Notes under the pieces: model-generated
Told to the model about the DNA's origin: nothing
The model's input: only the letters and a program-made list of their open reading frames with translations
Databases searched by the model: none
Assembly (NCBI RefSeq): GCF_028688855.1
Contig: NZ_JAQTXI010000024.1
Coordinates: forward strand, 1 to 49,645
Origin: Neomegalonema sp.
GTDB taxonomy: Bacteria; Pseudomonadota; Alphaproteobacteria; Rhodobacterales; Rhodobacteraceae
Reading direction: 5' to 3'
Length of the DNA: 49,645 nt
Program-made: the position numbers and the translations under genes
Shown here: one piece after another, positions 42,899 to 49,645 of the stretch
How the letters are laid out: each line of letters begins with the position of its first letter
How positions within the stretch are numbered: the stretch's first letter is position 1

Positions 42899-45325
42899 TC
42901 AGAAGAGGAAGTCGCTGTCGGCCAGAGCGGTCACGCCCTCGAGCCTGATGGCGAATTCGGCGGCTCCGTCTGAATCGGTGTTGCCGTAGAGCGTGCCGGT
43001 CGCGGCGTCGAAACGCAGCTGGCCCGCCGTCGTGAAGGCCGCGTTCGCGGCGATCAGCCCCGTGAAGCCCTGACGACCGGCGACGGACGGATCCGCGTCG
43101 AAGGCCGAGAAGTCGATCAGATCCTGACCTCGCGTGAAATCGCCGATCACGTCCGCCGTGGCGGTCGTGGCGCCGCTGTCCAGAGCGCTGCGGAAGACGA
43201 AAAGGTCAGACCCGGAACCGCCATAGAGGACATCGCGCCCATGCCCGCCTTCAAGCGTGTCGTTCCCGCCTCCGCCCCAGATGATGTTGTCGCCCGCGTC
43301 GCCGCGCAGATCATCCGCGAAGTTCGAACCCTGGAGGTTCTCGATGGAGACGTAAGTGTCTCCGGCGGCCTCGCCGGTGTTGAAGGCGGAGTTCCCCAGA
43401 TCCGCCGTCAGTCCGACGGCCGCATTGGCGTAGGTGACGCGGTCGCTGCCCGCTCCGCCGTCCAGACGATCGGCTCCGAGCCCGCCGTTGAGGACGTCGT
43501 TGCCGTCCTGGCCATAGAGGACGTCGTTCCCGGCGCGGCCCCGGAGGATGTCGTTCCCGAGCCCGCCCCAGATGATGTTGGCTCCCGCGTCGCCGCGCAG
43601 ATCATCCGCGAAGCCCGACCCCTGGAGGTTCTCGATGGAGACGTAAGTGTCTCCGGCGGCCTCGCCGGTGTTGAGGGCGGAGTTCCCCAGATCCGCAATC
43701 ACTCTGACGGCCGCATCGGCGTAGGAGGCGCGGTCGCTGCCCGCTCCGCCGTCCAGACGATCGGCTCCGAGCCCCCCGTTGAGGATGTCGGTGCCGTCCT
43801 GACCATAGAGGACGTCGTCTCCGGCGCGGCCCCGGAGGATGTCGTTCCCGAGCCCGCCCCAGATGATGTTGGCTCCCGCGTCGCCGCGCAGATCATCCGC
43901 GAAGCCCGACCCCTGGAGATTCTCGATGGAGACGTAAGTGTCTCCGGCCGCTTCTCCGGTGTTGAAGGCGGAATTCCCCAGATCCGCAATCACTCTGACG
44001 GCCGCATCGGCGTAGGAGGCGCGGTCGCTGCCCGCTCCGCCGTCCAGACGATCGGCCCCGAGCCCCCCGTTGAGGATGTCGTTGCCGTCCTGACCATAGA
44101 GGACGTCGTTCCCGGCGCGGCCCCGGAGGATGTCGTTCCCGAGCCCGCCCCAGATGATGTTGGCTCCCGCGTCGCCGCGCAGGTCGTCCGCGAAGCCCGA
44201 CCCCTGGAGGTTCTCGATGGAGATGTAGACGTCTCCGGCGGCCTCGCCGGTGTTGAGGGCGGAATTCCCCAGATCCGCAATCACTCTGACGGCCGCATCG
44301 GCGTAGGAGGCGCGGTCGCTGCCCGCTCCGCCGTCCAGACGATCGGCCCCGAGCCCGCCGTTGAGGATGTCGTCCCCGTCCAGCCCGAAGAGTTCGTCGT
44401 CTCCGGCGGCGCCCTTGAGGGTGTTGGTGAAATTGTTGCCGGTGATCTTGTCGGCTCCGGAGCCGCCATAGCCGTTCTCGATCACGACGCCATAGGCGAT
44501 GGTGTAGACGGTCAGGATGTCGAGGGTGGGATTCGGAGCGTAGGAGGCCCATCCGCCTCCGCCCTCCTCGACGAGAAGCGAGGCGGCGCGCAGATCGATG
44601 ATGGTTCCGAAGGTCGAGGCGCTGAAGTCGATGGCGTCGACGCCTCCGGCGTCCCAGATCGCGCGGATCTCGCTGGTCAGTCCGTAGGAATCCTTGCCGG
44701 TCCTGTAGGAGGAGTTCGCGCCGTAGATGGCCTGAAGCGCCGCGATGTCGAGCGCGCCGTAATGGTTGACGTCGATGTTGGGCGTATAGGACGGGAAGTA
44801 GATATCCTTCTCTTCGTTGGAGTTGAAGTAGGACATGCGCGTGTCGAGGCGGGGGAACATATCGGAGAGCGCCCTGCTGGAGCGGGGATGCGTCAGCCCG
44901 ACGGCGTGTCCGATCGCGTGGACCACCGTGAAGTCATGCTCCGTGAGCGTGCCGGTCCCGATCACCACCGTCGACTGATGGGCCGAGAGCTCCCGATAGG
45001 CGTATCCGGGGTCGCTGCCGCCCGGAAATTTCAGGCTGTGGAGCAGGATGTCCGAGGCGGCGGTGTCGGCGACCTCCGAGAAGGTCAGGGTGGTGAAGGA
45101 GGAGATTTCGGCGAAGGCGTCGCGCGCGAGCGTCTTCTGACTGTCGCTCCAGGCGTTGGATTTGGACGACATGTGCGCATAGTAGCCGTAGAAGCCCCCC
45201 GCTGGCGCAAAGGCGTAGGTCAGGCTCGTGGCGGTCCACTTGTCGGACGCGCACGTGAGCGCCCCCAGAAGCGGATGCGTGGAGGGATCGATGTTGCTGG
45301 CGCCGAGGGACATCCCGTTCTCCAT
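42899..45325 (-). CDS. RTX protein with serralysin-like pseudo-protease domain, copy 1
   Basis: The 808-residue protein has no signal peptide. Residues about 25-215 are an M10B serralysin-like domain: the zinc motif reads [11 protein letters not shown] (136-146), so all three His are kept but the catalytic Glu137 is Ala. The Met-turn is MSYF (near 164) and [12 protein letters not shown] follows. Residues about 300-700 hold RTX nonapeptides (GGxGxDxLx) arranged as four 97-residue units. The end ([20 protein letters not shown]; last residues ADSDFLF) is a type I secretion signal. It should be exported by an ABC-MFP-TolC system and fold with calcium, but not cleave peptides. The second Met (MSLGAS), with GGAG upstream, may be the true start. 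Confidence 0.88.
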   Translation of the reverse strand: MENGMSLGASNIDPSTHPLLGALTCASDKWTATSLTYAFAPAGGFYGYYAHMSSKSNAWSDSQKTLARDAFAEISSFTTLTFSEVADTAASDILLHSLKFPGGSDPGYAYRELSAHQSTVVIGTGTLTEHDFTVVHAIGHAVGLTHPRSSRALSDMFPRLDTRMSYFNSNEEKDIYFPSYTPNIDVNHYGALDIAALQAIYGANSSYRTGKDSYGLTSEIRAIWDAGGVDAIDFSASTFGTIIDLRAASLLVEEGGGGWASYAPNPTLDILTVYTIAYGVVIENGYGGSGADKITGNNFTNTLKGAAGDDELFGLDGDDILNGGLGADRLDGGAGSDRASYADAAVRVIADLGNSALNTGEAAGDVYISIENLQGSGFADDLRGDAGANIIWGGLGNDILRGRAGNDVLYGQDGNDILNGGLGADRLDGGAGSDRASYADAAVRVIADLGNSAFNTGEAAGDTYVSIENLQGSGFADDLRGDAGANIIWGGLGNDILRGRAGDDVLYGQDGTDILNGGLGADRLDGGAGSDRASYADAAVRVIADLGNSALNTGEAAGDTYVSIENLQGSGFADDLRGDAGANIIWGGLGNDILRGRAGNDVLYGQDGNDVLNGGLGADRLDGGAGSDRVTYANAAVGLTADLGNSAFNTGEAAGDTYVSIENLQGSNFADDLRGDAGDNIIWGGGGNDTLEGGHGRDVLYGGSGSDLFVFRSALDSGATTATADVIGDFTRGQDLIDFSAFDADPSVAGRQGFTGLIAANAAFTTAGQLRFDAATGTLYGNTDSDGAAEFAIRLEGVTALADSDFLF
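43210..44370 (-). repeat. four 97-residue (291-bp) internal repeats in RTX copy 1
   Basis: Each unit runs from [20 protein letters not shown] through [16 protein letters not shown] and [20 protein letters not shown] to [16 protein letters not shown]. Units are in register every 291 bases and nearly identical in DNA, so recombination between them is easy. The fourth unit is changed ([15 protein letters not shown]) and passes into the secretion signal. Boundaries are approximate. Confidence 0.85.
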
Positions 45326-45537
45326 GGATCTGCGTTCATGTCACGCCCCTCCGGAAGCATGGTTTCGGCCTCCGCAATCTTCCGGGCCGGAGGACCCGAT
45401 GTCCGGCGCTCCTCGCGTTCAGGCTTCGAGCCTGAGACTTTCGGGCGCCCCTGAAGCTCAAGATGTCGGTCGGATTCCCGCAAACCGCAAGCCTTTTCGC
45501 GATGAGGGAAAAGGCTCCGGTCGGTTCGGGAGGGGAC

Positions 45538-47991
45538 TCAGAAGAGGAAGTCGCTGTCGGCCAGAGCGGTCACGCCCTCGAGCCTGATGGCGAATTCGGC
45601 GGCTCCGTCTGAATCGGTGTTGCCGTAGAGCGTGCCGGTCGCGGCGTCGAAACGCAGCTGCCCCGCCGTCGTGAAGGCCGCGTTCGCGGCGATCAGCCCC
45701 GTGAAGCCCTGACGACCGGCGACGGACGGATCCGCGTCGAAGGCCGAGAAGTCGATCAGATCCTGACCCCGCGTGAAATCGCCGATCACGTCCGCCGTGG
45801 CGGTCGTGGCGCCGCTGTCCAGAGCGCTGCGGAAGACGAAGAGATCGGACCCGGAATCGCCATAGAGGAAATCGCGTCCACGGCCTCCTTCGAGCGTGTC
45901 GTTTCCGGCGCCGCCGCTCAGGGCGTCGTTCCCGGCGCCGCCCCAGATGATGTTGTCGCCCGCGTCGCCGCGCAGATCATCCGCGAAGTTCGAGCCCTCG
46001 AGATTCTCGATGGAGACATAGGTGTCTCCGGCGGCCTCGCCGGTGTTGAAGGCGGAGTTCCCCAGATCCGCCGTCACAGCCGACGTCGCCTCGGCGTAGG
46101 AGGCGCGGTCGCTGCCCGCTCCGCCGTCCAGACGATCGGCTCCGAGCCCGCCGTTGAGGATGTCGTCCCCGTCCTGGCCATAGAGGACGTCGTTTCCGGC
46201 GCGGCCCCGGAGGATGTCGTTCCCGCCTCCGCCCCAGATGATGTTGGCTCCCGCGTCGCCGCGCAGATCATCCGCGAAGTTCGAGCCCTGAAGATTCTCG
46301 ATGGAGACGTAGGTGTCTCCGGCCGCCTCGCCGGTGTTGACGGAGGATTGCGCCAGATCCGCCGTCAGCCCGACGGCCGCATCGGCGTAGGTGACGCGGT
46401 CGCTGCCCGCTCCGCCGTCCAGACGATCGGCTCCGAGCCCGCCGTTGAGGATGTCGTTGCCGTCCTGACCATAGAGGACGTCGTTCCCGGCGCGGCCCCT
46501 GAGGATGTCGTTCCCGGCGCCGCCCCAGATGATGTTGGCTCCCGCGTCGCCGCGCAGATCATCCGCGAAGCCCGACCCCTGGAGGTTCTCGATGGAGACG
46601 TAAGTGTCTCCGGCGGCCTCGCCGGTGTTGAGGGCGGAATTCCCCAGATCCGCAATCACTCTGACGGCCGCATCGGCGTAGGAGGCGCGGTCGCTGCCCG
46701 CTCCGCCGTCCAGACGATCGGCTCCGAGCCCGCCGTTGAGGATGTCGTTGCCGTCCTGACCATAGAGGACGTCGTTTCCGGCGCGGCCCCGGAGGATGTC
46801 GTTCCCGAGCCCGCCCCAGATGATGTTGGCTCCCGCGTCGCCGCGCAGATCATCCGCGAAGCCCGACCCCTGGAGGTTCTCGATGGAGATGTAGACGTCT
46901 CCGGCGGCCTCGCCGGTGTTGAGGGCGGAATTCCCCAGATCCGCAATCACTCTGACGGCCGCATCGGCGTAGGAGGCGCGGTCGCTGCCCGCTCCGCCGT
47001 CCAGACGATCGGCCCCGAGCCCGCCGTTGAGGATGTCGTCCCCGTCCAGCCCGAAGAGTTCGTCGTCTCCGGCGGCGCCCTTGAGGGTGTTGGTGAAATT
47101 GTTGCCGGTGATCTTGTCGGCTCCGGAGCCGCCATAGCCGTTCTCGATCACGACGCCATAGGCGATGGTGTAGACGGTCAGGATGTCGAGGGTGGGATTC
47201 GGAGCGTAGGAGGCCCATCCGCCTCCGCCCTCCTCGACGAGAAGCGAGGCGGCGCGCAGATCGATGATGGTTCCGAAGGTCGAGGCGCTGAAGTCGATGG
47301 CGTCGACGCCTCCGGCGTCCCAGATCGCGCGGATCTCGCTGGTCAGTCCGTAGGAATCCTTGCCGGTCCTGTAGGAGGAGTTCGCGCCGTAGATGGCCTG
47401 AAGCGCCGCGATGTCGAGCGCGCCGTAATGGTTGACGTCGATGTTGGGCGTATAGGACGGGAAGTAGATATCCTTCTCTTCGTTGGAGTTGAAGTAGGAC
47501 ATGCGCGTGTCGAGGCGGGGGAACATATCGGAGAGCGCCCTGCTGGAGCGGGGATGCGTCAGCCCGACGGCGTGTCCGATCGCGTGGACCACCGTGAAGT
47601 CATGCTCCGTGAGCGTGCCGGTCCCGATCACCACCGTCGACTGATGGGCCGAGAGCTCCCGATAGGCGTATCCGGGGTCGCTGCCGCCCGGAAATTTCAG
47701 GCTGTGGAGCAGGATGTCCGAGGCGGCGGTGTCGGCGACCTCCGAGAAGGTCAGGGTGGTGAAGGAGGAGATTTCGGCGAAGGCGTCGCGCGCGAGCGTC
47801 TTCTGACTGTCGCTCCAGGCGTTGGATTTGGACGACATGTGCGCATAGTAGCCGTAGAAGCCCCCCGCTGGCGCAAAGGCGTAGGTCAGGCTCGTGGCGG
47901 TCCACTTGTCGGACGCGCACGTGAGCGCCCCCAGAAGCGGATGCGTGGAGGGATCGATGTTGCTGGCGCCGAGGGACATCCCGTTCTCCAT
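45538..47991 (-). CDS. RTX protein with serralysin-like pseudo-protease domain, copy 2
   Basis: The 817-residue protein matches copy 1 through the whole N-terminal domain, again with [11 protein letters not shown] at 136-146 (the Ala codon is at 47581-47583). It differs in the repeat region: the third unit reads [19 protein letters not shown], the fourth [15 protein letters not shown], and an extra RTX nonamer ([10 protein letters not shown]) lies before the end. The secretion signal is the same. Its start is separated from the stop of copy 3 by a copy of the same flank, so each gene may have its own promoter. Confidence 0.9.
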   Translation of the reverse strand: MENGMSLGASNIDPSTHPLLGALTCASDKWTATSLTYAFAPAGGFYGYYAHMSSKSNAWSDSQKTLARDAFAEISSFTTLTFSEVADTAASDILLHSLKFPGGSDPGYAYRELSAHQSTVVIGTGTLTEHDFTVVHAIGHAVGLTHPRSSRALSDMFPRLDTRMSYFNSNEEKDIYFPSYTPNIDVNHYGALDIAALQAIYGANSSYRTGKDSYGLTSEIRAIWDAGGVDAIDFSASTFGTIIDLRAASLLVEEGGGGWASYAPNPTLDILTVYTIAYGVVIENGYGGSGADKITGNNFTNTLKGAAGDDELFGLDGDDILNGGLGADRLDGGAGSDRASYADAAVRVIADLGNSALNTGEAAGDVYISIENLQGSGFADDLRGDAGANIIWGGLGNDILRGRAGNDVLYGQDGNDILNGGLGADRLDGGAGSDRASYADAAVRVIADLGNSALNTGEAAGDTYVSIENLQGSGFADDLRGDAGANIIWGGAGNDILRGRAGNDVLYGQDGNDILNGGLGADRLDGGAGSDRVTYADAAVGLTADLAQSSVNTGEAAGDTYVSIENLQGSNFADDLRGDAGANIIWGGGGNDILRGRAGNDVLYGQDGDDILNGGLGADRLDGGAGSDRASYAEATSAVTADLGNSAFNTGEAAGDTYVSIENLEGSNFADDLRGDAGDNIIWGGAGNDALSGGAGNDTLEGGRGRDFLYGDSGSDLFVFRSALDSGATTATADVIGDFTRGQDLIDFSAFDADPSVAGRQGFTGLIAANAAFTTAGQLRFDAATGTLYGNTDSDGAAEFAIRLEGVTALADSDFLF
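45870..47035 (-). repeat. four 97-residue (291-bp) internal repeats in RTX copy 2
   Basis: The same 291-base periodicity as in copy 1, with units starting at [13 protein letters not shown]. The first two units are almost the same as the first two of copy 1; the last two differ, which suggests exchange or gene conversion between units. Boundaries are approximate. Confidence 0.85.
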
Positions 47992-48027
47992 GGATCTGCG
48001 TTCATGTCACGCCCCTCCGGAAGCATG

Positions 48028-49645
48028 GTTTCGGCCTCCGCAATCTTCCGGGCCGGAGGACCCGATGTCCGGCGCTCCTCGCGTTCAGGCTTCGAGCCTG
48101 AGACTTTCGGGCGCCCCTGAAGCTCAAGATGTCGGTCGGATTCCCGCAAACCGCAAGCCTTTTCGCGATGAGGGAAAAGGCTCCGGTCGGTTCGGGAGGG
48201 GACTCAGAAGAGGAAGTCGCTGTCGGCCAGAGCGGTCACGCCCTCGAGCCTGATGGCGAATTCGGCGGCTCCGTCTGAATCGGTGTTGCCGTAGAGCGTG
48301 CCGGTCGCGGCGTCGAAACGCAGCTGCCCCGCCGTCGTGAAGGCCGCGTTCGCGGCGATCAGCCCCGTGAAGCCCTGACGACCGGCGACGGACGGATCCG
48401 CGTCGAAGGCCGAGAAGTCGATCAGATCCTGACCCCGCGTGAAATCGCCGATCACGTCCGCCGTGGCGGTCGTGGCGCCGCTGTCCAGAGCGCTGCGGAA
48501 GACGAAGAGATCGGACCCGGAATCGCCATAGAGGAAATCGCGTCCACGGCCTCCTTCGAGCGTGTCGTTTCCGGCGCCGCCGCTCAGGGCGTCGTTCCCG
48601 GCGCCGCCCCAGATGATGTTGTCGCCCGCGTCGCCGCGCAGATCATCCGCGAAGTTCGAGCCCTCGAGATTCTCGATGGAGACATAGGTGTCTCCGGCGG
48701 CCTCGCCGGTGTTGAAGGCGGAGTTCCCCAGATCCGCCGTCACAGCCGACGTCGCCTCGGCGTAGGAGGCGCGGTCGCTGCCCGCTCCGCCGTCCAGACG
48801 ATCGGCTCCGAGCCCGCCGTTGAGGATGTCGTCCCCGTCCTGGCCATAGAGGACGTCGTTTCCGGCGCGGCCCCGGAGGATGTCGTTCCCGCCTCCGCCC
48901 CAGATGATGTTGGCTCCCGCGTCGCCGCGCAGATCATCCGCGAAGTTCGAGCCCTGAAGATTCTCGATGGAGACGTAGGTGTCTCCGGCCGCCTCGCCGG
49001 TGTTGACGGAGGATTGCGCCAGATCCGCCGTCAGCCCGACGGCCGCATCGGCGTAGGTGACGCGGTCGCTGCCCGCTCCGCCGTCCAGACGATCGGCTCC
49101 GAGCCCGCCGTTGAGGATGTCGTTGCCGTCCTGACCATAGAGGACGTCGTTCCCGGCGCGGCCCCTGAGGATGTCGTTCCCGGCGCCGCCCCAGATGATG
49201 TTGGCTCCCGCGTCGCCGCGCAGATCATCCGCGAAGCCCGACCCCTGGAGGTTCTCGATGGAGACGTAAGTGTCTCCGGCGGCCTCGCCGGTGTTGAGGG
49301 CGGAATTCCCCAGATCCGCAATCACTCTGACGGCCGCATCGGCGTAGGAGGCGCGGTCGCTGCCCGCTCCGCCGTCCAGACGATCGGCTCCGAGCCCGCC
49401 GTTGAGGATGTCGTTGCCGTCCTGACCATAGAGGACGTCGTTTCCGGCGCGGCCCCGGAGGATGTCGTTCCCGAGCCCGCCCCAGATGATGTTGGCTCCC
49501 GCGTCGCCGCGCAGATCATCCGCGAAGCCCGACCCCTGGAGGTTCTCGATGGAGATGTAGACGTCTCCGGCGGCCTCGCCGGTGTTGAGGGCGGAATTCC
49601 CCAGATCCGCAATCACTCTGACGGCCGCATCGGCGTAGGAGGCGC
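48028..49645 (-). repeat. tandem amplification unit 3 (incomplete at window end)
   Basis: The third unit begins with the same GTTTCGGCCTCC flank, 2666 bases after unit 2 begins, and runs off the window. No difference from unit 2 was noticed over the compared stretch, so the duplication is recent, under conversion, or partly an assembly effect. Confidence 0.9.
48204..49645 (-). CDS. RTX serralysin-like protein, copy 3 (N-terminus outside window)
   Basis: The C-terminal 480 residues of a third copy are visible, from within the first RTX unit to the ADSDFLF end. They agree with copy 2, including the extra [10 protein letters not shown] nonamer. The protease-like domain lies beyond the window, so it is not known whether this copy has Glu or Ala in the zinc motif. 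Confidence 0.88.
   Translation of the reverse strand, partial: ASYADAAVRVIADLGNSALNTGEAAGDVYISIENLQGSGFADDLRGDAGANIIWGGLGNDILRGRAGNDVLYGQDGNDILNGGLGADRLDGGAGSDRASYADAAVRVIADLGNSALNTGEAAGDTYVSIENLQGSGFADDLRGDAGANIIWGGAGNDILRGRAGNDVLYGQDGNDILNGGLGADRLDGGAGSDRVTYADAAVGLTADLAQSSVNTGEAAGDTYVSIENLQGSNFADDLRGDAGANIIWGGGGNDILRGRAGNDVLYGQDGDDILNGGLGADRLDGGAGSDRASYAEATSAVTADLGNSAFNTGEAAGDTYVSIENLEGSNFADDLRGDAGDNIIWGGAGNDALSGGAGNDTLEGGRGRDFLYGDSGSDLFVFRSALDSGATTATADVIGDFTRGQDLIDFSAFDADPSVAGRQGFTGLIAANAAFTTAGQLRFDAATGTLYGNTDSDGAAEFAIRLEGVTALADSDFLF

Larger units (their letters stand above)
42723..45361 (-). repeat. tandem amplification unit 1 (2639 bp)
   Basis: The first of at least three head-to-tail units. 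The unit starts at GTTTCGGCCTCCGCAATC and includes the 3' flank, the RTX gene and the 36-base leader before it. It differs from units 2 and 3 by one base in the 3' flank (GTG for GCG near 42775), by lacking 27 bases in the gene, and by changed internal repeats. Confidence 0.9.
45362..48027 (-). repeat. tandem amplification unit 2 (2666 bp)
   Basis: The second head-to-tail unit, 27 bases longer than unit 1. The flanks, including the 36-base leader before the start codon and the 176-base 3' flank, repeat those of the other units. Over the part that can be compared, it encodes the same protein as unit 3. Confidence 0.92.

Noticed and set aside
43210..44370. 291-base direct repeats as satellite DNA or CRISPR
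   Set aside because: They are exactly 97 codons long and encode RTX calcium-binding motifs in frame.
43241..45454. Long plus-strand frames opposite the RTX genes (also 46348-48120)
   Set aside because: They are antisense translations of the 291-base repeats; the minus-strand proteins have RTX, serralysin and secretion-signal features.

Overview
The window comes from the chromosome of a high-GC alphaproteobacterium. The gene order pyrH-frr-uppS-cdsA-dxr-rseP-bamA-ompH-fabZ-lpxA-lpxI, the eukaryotic-like isocitrate dehydrogenase, LpxI rather than LpxH, and the ccmC-ccmD-ccmG order all resemble Rhodobacterales and their relatives. The genus cannot be named from the sequence alone. Most genes are core housekeeping genes in short operons. 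No prophage, IS element or CRISPR array is visible.

Layout. 1-700: 3' end of icd, a strong terminator and a tiny Lys/Ala-rich reading frame. 721-4990: a degenerate SRPBCC-DUF5939-cyclase protein divergent from ppiD, then a small acidic protein. 5188-7055: an orphan pair resembling the iron-sulfur and FAD subunits of molybdenum hydroxylases (the iron-sulfur partner has lost most cluster cysteines), then a membrane protein. 7197-9570: two adjacent exported glycine-zipper proteins, one Tyr/Pro-rich and one built on a 16-residue TVTETVPQTTY-type repeat. 9683-12274: an NAD salvage operon (NadM-Nudix and NadV). 12378-14634: a VOC protein behind a hairpin that buries its ribosome binding site, and a PBP1-like protein that has lost its catalytic motifs. 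14941-16827: glnK-amtB. 16935-18492: ccmC-ccmD-ccmG. 18794-21100: marR, yciB, ftsY. 21221-26125: HdeD-like, DUF1223, tRNA-Val, DUF3108, twin candidate small RNAs, TerB-like and a metallo-beta-lactamase-fold enzyme. 26195-26501: a tRNA-Lys gene interrupted by a group I intron. 26561-28887: an L,D-transpeptidase-like protein, ubiG, pip.

28997-40165 is the translation / isoprenoid / phospholipid / outer-membrane cluster. It supplies UMP kinase, ribosome recycling, undecaprenyl diphosphate, CDP-diacylglycerol, DXP reductoisomerase, the RseP protease, BamA with a Skp-like chaperone, and early lipid A enzymes. lpxD and lpxB are not in the window. It is followed by an alpha/beta hydrolase, a YnfA-like protein and a LivJ-type binding protein.

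42723-49645 holds at least three tandem copies of a 2.64-2.67 kb unit. Each unit encodes a type-I-secreted RTX protein with a serralysin fold and 97-residue internal repeats. In both copies whose N-terminus is visible, the zinc motif HExxHxxGxxH has Ala in place of the catalytic Glu, so these look like secreted pseudo-proteases.

The most notable items are the group I intron in tRNA-Lys, the twin terminator-ended small-RNA candidates at 24421-24655, the amplified pseudo-serralysins, and a recurring theme of full-length but catalytically degraded enzymes (PBP1-like, cyclase-like, CoxS-like).
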